Source: Planctomycetota bacterium
GTDB lineage: Bacteria > Planctomycetota > Phycisphaerae > WQYP01 > JAJZKY01
NCBI GenBank assembly: GCA_021803885.1
Contig: JAJZKY010000155.1
Location: 1-9,007, forward strand
Reading direction: 5' to 3'
DNA: 9,007 nt
Under the pieces are notes generated by a model. It was not told the origin of the DNA and made no database searches. It was given only the letters and a program-made list of their open reading frames with translations. A program made the position numbers and the translations under genes. This document shows positions 1 through 6,102 of the stretch, piece after piece (the stretch's first letter is position 1; every line of letters begins with the position of its first letter).

Positions 1-2
1 GT

Positions 3-125
3 CCGAAAATGGGCGACGACTGGCCGAAGCTGAACGCCCCCCCCGAAGGCATATACCTGCGTGCCGTTATGTTTAAAGTTGGAAAATGCTGCCTGAAGAA
101 TTGCAATACCGATTGCAGCAGTTAG
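3..125 (+). other. Left-edge leader with a short open frame, possible gene tail
   Basis: One frame stays open from the left edge to a TAG at 123-125, about 40 codons. It could be the C-terminal tail of a gene starting outside the window: the first part (GDDWPKLNAPPEGIYLRA) looks protein-like, while the last part is rich in cysteine and looks like translated non-coding DNA. I do not recognise a family. The frame is the same as that of the following regulator, but the TAG separates them and no good start lies between. A pair of ATTGCA direct repeats (100-105 and 112-117) is present with no clear meaning. No convincing promoter was found. Confidence 0.15.
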
Positions 126-161
126 CCTGAAACTCATTTCCCGCTGAGGGCATTACTTGGG

Positions 162-2096
162 ATGAAGCAGTTTGAGTCATTTCGGTTGGATACATCGAAT
201 GAATGTCTCTGGCAAAACCATTTGCAGATCAATCTTCCGCCGAAACCCTTCGCGGTTTTGCGCTACCTGGTGGAGAACCCGGGAAGGTTGATAACTCATA
301 ATGAACTGCTGGATGCGCTCTGGCCTGAAACGTATGTCCAGCCTCAGGTGCTGCGGACGTACATGCTGGATCTGCGCAAAATCCTGGGAGACGATCCAGC
401 GTGCCCGCGGTTTATCCAGACGTTGCCGAAGCGCGGCTATTGTTTTGTGGCACAGGTCAAGGATGGGAGCGGGACGGAAGTCGCGGATGCGTCCGCGGTT
501 GAGGCGCAACCTGCGATTTTCGACGGAGTCGTAGGGCGTGAACCGGAGCTGCTTCGCCTGAAGACTCTTGCGCAGGCACTAGCCTGTGGGCAGCGGCAAA
601 CGGTCTTCAGCACAGGTTTTCTATGCCCTTTTGAGGCGCCGGAAAGAATCCTAGCCTGCGGGCAGCGGCAAACGGTCTTCATCACAGGGCCTACGGGCAT
701 TGGAAAAACTGCACTGGTCGATGCAGCCTGCCACCAGATGGTCGCCATGTTATCTGCCACAGTGGCTGCTGGACAGTGCGTGGAAGGGTTGAGCAAGAAG
801 GTAGACTATTACGTCGTAATGGAAATTCTTCGCCATCTCTGCGCTTCGGCGGATGGGGAGAGAGTGATTCGGATTCTCTCCACCATGGCGCCTGCCTGGC
901 TACCCACGCTTGGCCGGGAATCCGCTACGCCAGCGACAACGGATCCGCGATTTACGCCCCAACGCACACCAGGAGATATTTGTGGAGCGTTGGAGGAACT
1001 GGCAAAAGAAAAAGCGCTCGTCCTCGTCTTTGAAGATCTGCATTGGGCGCATGATTCCACGTTGGAGTTGATATCAGCCCTGGCACGGCGACGTACGCCG
1101 GCAAAGTTGATGCTGCTGGTGACCTACAGCTCCCATTGCACATCCGCGGAACATCCCCTGAAAGCGTTGAAGCAAGACCTGGTGCTGCATCGGCAGTGCA
1201 CCGAGTTGGCGTTAGCGCCGCTGGCCAAGACAGCGGTCCGACAAGTATTGTGCAGAGAATTGGGGCAAGAGGCGTTACCAACAGGCTTAGACACCTTCGT
1301 CTACCGGTACTCCGAGGGCAATCCTCTATTCGCTCTTGCGCTGCTGAGGCACCTTATCTCCCAGCATGTTCTGATGCGCGACGGCGCAAACGGTTCCGGT
1401 CGATGGGAGCAGCGTGCGCCCTTTCCAGACATGGAAACCGGTGTGCCGCAGGAACTGGTGCAGTTGATTGATCCGGAAATTGAACGGCTGCCTCCAGCCG
1501 AACAGCGCATTTTGGAAGCAGCCAGCCTGATGCGTGTTGTGTTTCCCGCGTGGGCCGTGGCAGCCGTGCTGGAACAAGGTCTGGCAGAAACGGAAGAGGC
1601 ATGCGACAAGCTGGCGCGACGTTTGTGTTTTGTACACCGCGCCGGGCCCGATGAACTTCCGGACGGTACGCGTTCGGACTTCTATGCATTCGCGCATGGG
1701 CTCTACCGCGAAGTTTTATACCAGAAGCAGTCGGCGTCGCGACGGGCGAAGGGACATACGCGGATTGCGGAGCGGTTGGGCGAGCTGTTCGCAGGGCGCG
1801 AGGACAAGGTTGCGCGAGAGATGGCGATGCATTATGAAGCGGCAGGCAACTGGAAGCGCGCGATAACTGCGCTGCGCACGGCGTCGCGGCATGCGCATCA
1901 GCGTCAGGCATATTCAGAAGCCGCACAATTGCTGCAACATAGTCTGGGAATCGCGGAAAATCTGAATGATGCAGAACGACGCGTCATTGAACGGGAGATT
2001 CAGGCGGAGTTGGACCTGGCGAGGGTCGCAACGGAGGGCCCCAAACAGTCGCAACATACGTCTGCAGAAATTGACGGATTCTGGATGGGAACTTGA
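162..2096 (+). CDS. Winged-helix transcriptional regulator with AAA/STAND-type ATPase domain
   Basis: This is a predicted cytoplasmic one-component regulator of 644 residues. Residues 1-99 form an OmpR/CadC-type winged helix (Trans_reg_C); the stretch from LWPE (54-57) through LRKILGDD to KRGYCF (90-95) is typical. An AAA_16/STAND-type ATPase follows, with Walker A GPTGIGKT at 176-183, Walker B VLVFED at 287-292 followed by LHW, and the EGNPLF motif at 385-390. Residues 554 to about 605 look like one or two TPR-type helical hairpins. There are no membrane segments. Related proteins usually continue into a long TPR array, so this one looks short. The ATG at 162 is the first good start after an in-frame TAG at 123, with GAGGG at 146-150 as a modest ribosome-binding site. 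Residues 140-176 contain an internal duplication (see the repeat entry). The target genes are unknown; the secreted protein just downstream is a candidate. The domain call is firm, the regulon is not. Confidence 0.88.
   Translation: MKQFESFRLDTSNECLWQNHLQINLPPKPFAVLRYLVENPGRLITHNELLDALWPETYVQPQVLRTYMLDLRKILGDDPACPRFIQTLPKRGYCFVAQVKDGSGTEVADASAVEAQPAIFDGVVGREPELLRLKTLAQALACGQRQTVFSTGFLCPFEAPERILACGQRQTVFITGPTGIGKTALVDAACHQMVAMLSATVAAGQCVEGLSKKVDYYVVMEILRHLCASADGERVIRILSTMAPAWLPTLGRESATPATTDPRFTPQRTPGDICGALEELAKEKALVLVFEDLHWAHDSTLELISALARRRTPAKLMLLVTYSSHCTSAEHPLKALKQDLVLHRQCTELALAPLAKTAVRQVLCRELGQEALPTGLDTFVYRYSEGNPLFALALLRHLISQHVLMRDGANGSGRWEQRAPFPDMETGVPQELVQLIDPEIERLPPAEQRILEAASLMRVVFPAWAVAAVLEQGLAETEEACDKLARRLCFVHRAGPDELPDGTRSDFYAFAHGLYREVLYQKQSASRRAKGHTRIAERLGELFAGREDKVAREMAMHYEAAGNWKRAITALRTASRHAHQRQAYSEAAQLLQHSLGIAENLNDAERRVIEREIQAELDLARVATEGPKQSQHTSAEIDGFWMGT
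579..688 (+). repeat. Imperfect 38-nt direct repeat inside the regulator gene
   Basis: Bases 579-616 and 651-688 are two copies of a 38-nt sequence that differ at only two positions (T/C at 587/659 and G/T at 610/682). The offset is 72 bases, so the reading frame is kept and 24 residues are added. Both copies encode LACGQRQTVF(S/I)TG. Only the second runs on into the Walker A loop; the first is followed by an unrelated 34-nt stretch (617-650) encoding roughly FLCPFEAPERI. The first copy sits where the normal strand before the P-loop would be expected after the winged helix linker, so the insert most likely arose by a partial duplication. Confidence 0.9.
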
Positions 2097-2124
2097 CAAC
2101 TTTATTCTTGCGAATCGCTACTGT
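2093..2124 (+). promoter_or_regulatory. Weak candidate promoter for the secreted-protein gene
   Basis: A perfect sigma70-type -35 hexamer, TTGACA, lies at 2093-2098 and overlaps the TGA stop codon of the regulator. The best -10 candidate, TACTGT at 2119-2124, matches the consensus at only three positions and its 20-base spacing is too long. The downstream gene may therefore be read through from the regulator instead. This is reported only because the -35 match is exact and well placed. Confidence 0.2.
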
Positions 2125-2137
2125 GGCGAACATAGGC

Positions 2138-2143
2138 AGGAGG
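2138..2143 (+). promoter_or_regulatory. Perfect Shine-Dalgarno site setting the start of the secreted-protein gene
   Basis: AGGAGG lies 8 bases before the ATG at 2152. It decides the start: the same frame is open much further upstream (an ATG at 1966 inside the regulator gene), but only the 2152 start has this site and directly yields a signal peptide. Confidence 0.85.
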
Positions 2144-2151
2144 TACCACAT

Positions 2152-2550
2152 ATGCGATTCACACTTCATACCGTTCTGGCGTCGGCAGCCTTCATGGTGA
2201 CAGCAGCTTTGGCGACCAACCCCGCAATGGCGTCCACTCTCAAGGTACCCTTCAGCTTTACTGTTGCCGGTAAGACGTGTCCCGCCGGTCGCTACACCGT
2301 AAAGGAGAACGCGATTGGCAGTTACGTGACGCTGACTAACGAAGATTCGAGCCGCGTTTTCACTTGGACTCTCGGTCCAGGCACCCCGGACCCCACCGAC
2401 AACAACGTTGTACTGAAGTTTGACGTGGCCGGACAGACGCACCTGCTGCGGTCCGTTCAATTTGGTGCGATGACGACTTCCAGGTTGGATAAGAACGTTC
2501 GCAACGGCGAGTATGCCTCGGCTGAAATTGTGGCGTATCACGGCCAATAG
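2152..2550 (+). CDS. Small secreted protein of unknown function
   Basis: The product has 132 residues. It begins with a clear Sec signal peptide: a short basic start (MRF), a hydrophobic stretch to about residue 21, and a likely cleavage site AMA|S after residue 27. The mature part starts STLKVPFSFTVAGKTCPAGRYTV. This resembles a class of small exported proteins I associate with acidobacteria, in which a short beta-rich domain follows a VPF.F..GK..PAG pattern. No catalytic motif is visible and the function is not known. Residue C43 is the only cysteine in the mature part. There is no transmembrane helix after the signal peptide, so a periplasmic or extracellular location is expected. The gene starts 55 bases after the regulator stop and is closed by a strong terminator, so it may be co-transcribed with the regulator or be its target. 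Confidence 0.8.
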   Translation: MRFTLHTVLASAAFMVTAALATNPAMASTLKVPFSFTVAGKTCPAGRYTVKENAIGSYVTLTNEDSSRVFTWTLGPGTPDPTDNNVVLKFDVAGQTHLLRSVQFGAMTTSRLDKNVRNGEYASAEIVAYHGQ

Positions 2551-2604
2551 ATCAATTCGGACGGGTAAGGCAGCTGTCACGCATGCACTCGAAAACCACT
2601 CGAG

Positions 2605-2639
2605 AAGAGGGCGCATCGATCTTTCGATGGCCCTCTTTT
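2605..2639 (+). terminator. Rho-independent terminator after the secreted-protein gene
   Basis: AAGAGGGC (2605-2612) pairs with GCCCTCTT (2630-2637) and CATCGA (2614-2619) pairs with TCGATG (2624-2629). A single bulged G lies at 2613 and the loop is TCTT. The 3' arm runs into TTTT at 2636-2639. The stem is long and GC-rich at its base and sits 54 bases after the stop codon at 2550, as expected for termination on the + strand. Confidence 0.8.
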
Positions 2640-2653
2640 AGTTGGTTATCCAT

Positions 2654-2672
2654 GGCAAGTTTTACGCTTGCC
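2654..2672 (+). promoter_or_regulatory. Inverted repeat upstream of the SDR gene, possible operator or leader hairpin
   Basis: GGCAAG (2654-2659) and CTTGCC (2667-2672) are perfect inverted arms separated by 7 bases, ending 26 bases before the SDR start codon. The 19-base footprint would suit a dimeric repressor or activator, and as RNA it could form a short hairpin. No poly-T follows, so it is not a terminator. No second copy was noticed elsewhere in the window, so a specific regulator cannot be named. Confidence 0.3.
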
Positions 2673-2698
2673 GCAACTCGACCTCGTAAACTGTAAGC

Positions 2699-3469
2699 AT
2701 GAAGGCATTGCCAAGGTTTGATGTGGAAGGTCGGGTTGCGCTGGTGACCGGTGCAGCGCGTGGGTTGGGAAGAGCGATTGCGTTGGCCCTGGCGGAGGCG
2801 GGTGCGGATGTTGCGCTGGGCCTCAGGCAACTCGGCAACGACGGTGGCTTGGCACAGGAGATTGCTGCTAGAGGTCGCCGCGCATTGCCGCTGCAAATGG
2901 ACATGACGGATCTGCAACAGATCCATCGCGCTGTCGAGGATACCGAGCGATACTTCGGCAAGCTGGACATTCTTGTGAACAATGCCGGAATCGCCCCTGA
3001 CAATCTTGCGGAAAATGTGACGGAAGAGGACTTCGACCAGACGCTCGCCATCAACCTGAAGGGGACCTTCTTCGCCAGTCAGGCAGCGGGTCGCGTGATG
3101 ATCCGACAGAAGCGCGGATGCATCGTCAACATGGGTTCGCAGGCTGGGTTTGCGGCTTTGCCCACGGAGTCGGTCTACTGTATGACCAAGGCCGGAATTT
3201 CCCACCTGACCAAGTGCCTGGCTGTGGAATGGGGGAAATACAACATCAATGTGAATGCCGTGGCGCCTACATTTATTCACACGCCGGGTACGGAGCAGGC
3301 CCTTTCCAATCCAGATTTTCACGCCGAAGTGATCCGGAACATCGCCGCGCTGCATCGCATTGGCGAACCCATTGAAGTGGCTGGCGCCGTGGTTTTTCTG
3401 GCGTCGCCTGCGGCTTCGCTGATTACCGGCCATACTCTTTTGATCGACGGGGGATGGACTGCGCGCTAG
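2699..3469 (+). CDS. Short-chain dehydrogenase/reductase (SDR), classical type
   Basis: This is a complete classical SDR of 256 residues, the usual length, expected to be a cytosolic NAD(P)-dependent oxidoreductase with a Rossmann fold. The cofactor motif TGAARGLG is at 17-24, the NNAG motif at 94-97, and the catalytic tetrad is N119, S147, Y160 and K164 (YCMTK). The C-terminal LITG..LLIDGGW segment is typical of the FabG/glucose-dehydrogenase/gluconate-5-dehydrogenase-like group. The end of the second beta strand (GLRQ) has arginine and no acidic residue, a weak hint of NADP(H) preference. The substrate cannot be assigned: sugar, polyol or 3-oxoacyl substrates all fit. No clear Shine-Dalgarno sequence precedes the ATG. 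The gene follows a terminator, so it is probably its own unit, and it is convergent with the DUF1080 gene. The family call is very secure. Confidence 0.92.
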   Translation: MKALPRFDVEGRVALVTGAARGLGRAIALALAEAGADVALGLRQLGNDGGLAQEIAARGRRALPLQMDMTDLQQIHRAVEDTERYFGKLDILVNNAGIAPDNLAENVTEEDFDQTLAINLKGTFFASQAAGRVMIRQKRGCIVNMGSQAGFAALPTESVYCMTKAGISHLTKCLAVEWGKYNINVNAVAPTFIHTPGTEQALSNPDFHAEVIRNIAALHRIGEPIEVAGAVVFLASPAASLITGHTLLIDGGWTAR

Positions 3470-3601
3470 CGAATCAAACGTAGCGAAAGTGTTACGCGGT
3501 TCGCGCGTGGCAGGGAATTTCTATTCCACCGCAGTCTATCGATTCTTTCAGGAGTTTTGCGAGCCGCACCGCAAGCGCCGAATCCGCGGCGTCGGAGTGC
3601 T

Positions 3602-4330
3602 CTAGCGTTGGGACAGATCTCGTATCCAAAGGTCTTTGAATTCCATATTGCCCTGGCCGCCGGCGTGCAACTGCAGCGCAATCTTGCCATCGAACGAACT
3701 TGCGTTGGGGTCGGTAAAATCTACCATGGGAACGCCGTTCAGCCGCGACTTGTAGCGGTTGCCGGTCACCTCTACCAGATAGTCGTTCCACTCGCCCATG
3801 CGCACCACACTTTCATTTTCCGGAGCAGGCCAGACCACCCAACCGCGCCCGTCTTCCCCGTACACGCCGCCAGTGTGATGCATCATCTTGCAGTCGATTT
3901 CAAACTGCATGCCTTGCGTGGTGTCCACGGATCCGGGTTTGAATCCCGTGTGAAAAAACACGCCGCTGTTGCCATCCCCAACGCACTTGAAACGCAGCGA
4001 CAGCTGAAAGTCCTTATAGTTTTTCCTGGTTTCCAGATACCCGTATGCTTGCGTGAGCCCTTTGCCATGAATGACTCCGTTTTCTACGGTCCAACTTTCT
4101 TTGCCGATTCTGGTCCAACCGGTTAGATCGGTCCCGTTGAACAGGGAAACCCAATCCTCTCCGGGCAGCTTGGCCTTTTCCTGCGCTGCAAGTACACAAC
4201 CGACCGATGCCACTGCAGCCAGGACCAACACCCTGGCGATACGCTGGTTACGCATCTGAAAAGGGTCTTTACGATTTCGGACTGCGCCGGACTTCTCCGG
4301 GCATGGCGATGCCAGGCGTGGAAGTTTCAT
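3602..4330 (-). CDS. Secreted DUF1080 protein (3-keto-disaccharide hydrolase family)
   Basis: This is a DUF1080 protein (PF06439), a concanavalin/LamG-like beta sandwich named for 3-keto-disaccharide hydrolase activity and common in glycoside-degrading loci. The hallmark LFNGTDLTGW is at residues 63-72 of the 242-residue form. It is followed by SGVFFHTGF, QFEIDCKMMHHTGGVYG, WNDYLVEV and a final MEFKDLWIRDL, so the domain is complete. A signal peptide precedes it (hydrophobic VLVLAAVASVGCVLAA, likely cleaved near AQEKAK), so it acts in the periplasm or outside. I chose the ATG at 4330 because GGAGG lies 10 bases before it. A second ATG at 4255 would give a more usual short signal peptide but has no ribosome site. 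The gene is last in a co-directional group with cutC and a deoR-type regulator, consistent with carbohydrate use. The exact substrate is unknown. Confidence 0.87.
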   Translation of the reverse strand: MKLPRLASPCPEKSGAVRNRKDPFQMRNQRIARVLVLAAVASVGCVLAAQEKAKLPGEDWVSLFNGTDLTGWTRIGKESWTVENGVIHGKGLTQAYGYLETRKNYKDFQLSLRFKCVGDGNSGVFFHTGFKPGSVDTTQGMQFEIDCKMMHHTGGVYGEDGRGWVVWPAPENESVVRMGEWNDYLVEVTGNRYKSRLNGVPMVDFTDPNASSFDGKIALQLHAGGQGNMEFKDLWIRDLSQR

Positions 4331-4340
4331 CCCTATATAT

Positions 4341-4355
4341 CCTCCAATAGTTGGA
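4341..4355 (-). promoter_or_regulatory. Shine-Dalgarno site of the DUF1080 gene within a small inverted repeat
   Basis: Read on the - strand, GGAGG (4345-4341) lies 10 bases upstream of the ATG at 4330. It partly overlaps the perfect inverted repeat TCCAA/TTGGA (4343-4347 and 4351-4355, 3-base loop). A 5-bp hairpin here could partly hide the ribosome site, but it is short and may be chance. The site mainly supports the choice of start. Confidence 0.5.
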
Positions 4356-4388
4356 ACATCACATACCAGTGCAAAGACGGATGGGGAT

Positions 4389-5234
4389 TCAGACACTCAC
4401 GACGCGGATGCCGGCTTTTTCAAACGCAGCCACAGCGTCGTCAGGTATACCGTCGTCGGTAATTAAGACATCGATCATGGCAACTGGACAAATGATGACC
4501 GGGCTGATCATGCCCACTTTACTGGAATCGGCCACGACGATCACCTGCTTGGTTTGACGCGTCATGGCGCGGAAGACTGCGGCCTCATCCGATTCAATGG
4601 TGGTGGCGCCGCGTTCCGGATCGACGCCGCAGACGCCGACAAAGACCCGATCCATCATGACCACATTCAACGATTCGATGGCCGCGGGGCCAATCAGCGA
4701 GAATGCTCCTTGCCAGCGCATACGGCCGCCTGTCAGCGTGGTGTCCAATCCGGCACTGCTGCTCAGTTCCATGGCAATGTTGACGGCGTTGGTAATAATG
4801 TGAAGATTGTTGCGGTGGCGAAGGTACTGAGCCAACCTGGTTGTCGTCGTCCCTGCGGTAATGCCGATGGTCTCATTCTCCTGTACCAGCCCGGCCGCTG
4901 CCTGCGCGATACGCTGCTTCTCTTTTGCAAACCGCTCTTCGCGGACCCCGAAAGCTGCGTCGAACCGGAATGGCTCATACACGGCTTGATCTGCCAGCAT
5001 GGCGCCGCCGTGGGTGCGGTGGACAAGGCCACGTTCTTCCAGACGTACCAGGTCGCGGCGCACGCTGGCAGGAGACATTTTCAGAAGCACAGTTAATTCA
5101 TCGACAGAAGTTTTGCCGTGGTGCAGGAGCAGCCGCAGAATTTCTTTGGCGCGTTTATCGATCTTGGAAGATACAACCACGTGACCCGCTTCGATTTTAC
5201 TGGATGTGACGAAACGCGTGCTATTCGTGAACAT
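4389..5234 (-). CDS. DeoR-family transcriptional regulator
   Basis: The product is a DeoR/GlpR-type repressor of 281 residues, expected to bind operator DNA and release it on binding a phosphorylated sugar. The N-terminal helix-turn-helix covers about 27-78, ending in the family signature SVRRDLVRLEERGLVHRTHGGA (57-78). The sensor domain shows ITAGTTTTRLA (125-135), FVGVCGVD and VVADSSKVG. Many relatives have aspartate shortly before the GTT turn; here T126 occupies that area, which may change ligand preference. The start at 5234 is an ATG with GGAG about 9 bases upstream. A GTG at 5249 and a GTG at 5180 are alternatives, the latter giving a length nearer the family norm of about 255. The start overlaps the end of cutC by 14 bases, suggesting translational coupling. 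It likely controls this locus; the operator probably lies upstream of the receptor gene, outside the window. Confidence 0.9.
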   Translation of the reverse strand: MFTNSTRFVTSSKIEAGHVVVSSKIDKRAKEILRLLLHHGKTSVDELTVLLKMSPASVRRDLVRLEERGLVHRTHGGAMLADQAVYEPFRFDAAFGVREERFAKEKQRIAQAAAGLVQENETIGITAGTTTTRLAQYLRHRNNLHIITNAVNIAMELSSSAGLDTTLTGGRMRWQGAFSLIGPAAIESLNVVMMDRVFVGVCGVDPERGATTIESDEAAVFRAMTRQTKQVIVVADSSKVGMISPVIICPVAMIDVLITDDGIPDDAVAAFEKAGIRVVSV

Positions 5235-6003
5235 CCTGGAGCACTCCACTCGAAATCGTATTCAGCTCTTCGCACAACCCACGTACATTCTCTTCGAGAA
5301 CGACGTAGCGCGCAAATTCGTCATTGGCCACTGAGCCCATTTTCAGCGAATGATTGTGGAAGGTGACGGGACTTTGCGTTCTTGTTCTCAGCGAACAATG
5401 GAATTCCGTTGCTTTTGTGCGCAAAGCAATCTTGCGGATATTCTCCTGCCGGATGCCACCCCCTACCATGATGCGAATGCGTCCCTTTGCAGCATCGATC
5501 AGGCGTGCGACCTGCTCGGCGCCCTGGCTGACGGTTTGCGCGCCGCCCGAAGTCAGGATGCGATGCGCGCCCGTTTCGATCACCCGCTTCAGAGATTCGT
5601 CCAGGTCCGCCGACATATCGAAGGCGCGATGAAACGTCACTTCCATGGGGTGGGCCAAGCGGACCAATTTGCGGGTCCGTTCCACATCGACGTGGCCATC
5701 TTGATCGAGCAAACCGACAACAATACCGTCAGCTTCCAGCTCTTTTGCCCTGATCACGTCTGCTTTCATCACATCGAATTCATAATTCGTATAGAAAGAA
5801 TCCCCGCCCCGGGGCCTTACCATGACAAACACTTGAATTTCAACGTGCTTGCGAACCGCCTGGATCAGGCCGTCACTGGGAGTAATGCCTCCCTCGTTCA
5901 GGTCGCTGCACAATTCAAGTCGCTGTGCTCCGCCGGCTTGGGAAGCGATCGCCGATTCCACGGAATCCACACATATCTCGAGCATAATGATGACGGATTC
6001 CAT
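5221..6003 (-). CDS. cutC: CutC-family TIM-barrel protein
   Basis: The product is a full-length CutC-family protein (PF03932) of 260 residues, a cytosolic TIM barrel. Visible family motifs in order are LEICVDSVESA (8-18), AQRLELCSDLNEGGITPS (26-43), VMVRPRGGDSFY (60-71), TFHRAFDM (123-130), ILTSGGAQT (149-157), MVGGGIR (179-185) and EFHCSLR (200-206). The family was named for copper tolerance in E. coli, but a direct copper role is disputed and many members sit in sugar-utilisation loci, as here. The start is the ATG at 6003; the ATG at 5985 (MLEICV) fits the usual family N-terminus equally well. No strong ribosome site precedes either, and a large hairpin ends 11 bases upstream of 6003. Transcription comes from the receptor side. 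The family call is secure; the biochemical role is not known. Confidence 0.92.
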   Translation of the reverse strand: MESVIIMLEICVDSVESAIASQAGGAQRLELCSDLNEGGITPSDGLIQAVRKHVEIQVFVMVRPRGGDSFYTNYEFDVMKADVIRAKELEADGIVVGLLDQDGHVDVERTRKLVRLAHPMEVTFHRAFDMSADLDESLKRVIETGAHRILTSGGAQTVSQGAEQVARLIDAAKGRIRIMVGGGIRQENIRKIALRTKATEFHCSLRTRTQSPVTFHNHSLKMGSVANDEFARYVVLEENVRGLCEELNTISSGVLQDVHE

Positions 6004-6013
6004 TTTCTCATAC

Positions 6014-6050
6014 CGTCCGGAACCCTCGTCGTTTACGAGGGTTCCGGACG
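6014..6050 (-). promoter_or_regulatory. Perfect 16-bp hairpin between the receptor gene and cutC
   Basis: CGTCCGGAACCCTCGT (6014-6029) is the exact reverse complement of 6035-6050, with a 5-base loop (6030-6034). It lies 52 bases after the receptor stop codon and 10 bases before the cutC start, on the transcript that would join the two genes. No run of T follows on either strand, so it is not a standard intrinsic terminator. Likely roles are stabilising the 3' end of the receptor mRNA, lowering cutC translation relative to the receptor, or partial attenuation. Confidence 0.7.
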
Positions 6051-6102
6051 CAAAGAAGATTCGGGTCCATAGGTTGTTGCCGTTTACGCGACAGCCCGTT
6101 GG

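Noticed and set aside
579..688. Mobile element or CRISPR-like repeat
   Set aside because: There are only two copies, both within coding sequence and in frame, with no terminal inverted repeats or transposase; partial gene duplication explains it better.
2552..3433. 293-codon open frame on the - strand opposite the SDR gene
   Set aside because: It is fully antisense to a complete SDR with all catalytic motifs, its translation is low-complexity and rich in H, R and Q, and it resembles no family.
3467..3601. Bidirectional terminator between the convergent SDR and DUF1080 genes
   Set aside because: Only short 5-bp inverted repeats occur (for example CGCCG/CGGCG) without flanking T or A runs. 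A repeated TAGCGAA (3467-3473, 3481-3487) has no clear meaning.
4389..4396. GTG start at 4396 for the DUF1080 gene, overlapping the regulator stop
   Set aside because: The extra N-terminal residues do not look like a signal peptide or a conserved domain, and the ATG at 4330 has a far better ribosome site.
6014..6050. Intrinsic terminator after the receptor gene
   Set aside because: The stem is excellent but no T-run follows on either strand, so it was kept only as a hairpin of unknown role.
5350..6072. 240-codon open frame on the + strand opposite cutC
   Set aside because: It mirrors a well-supported cutC gene, has no ribosome site and no protein-like motifs.
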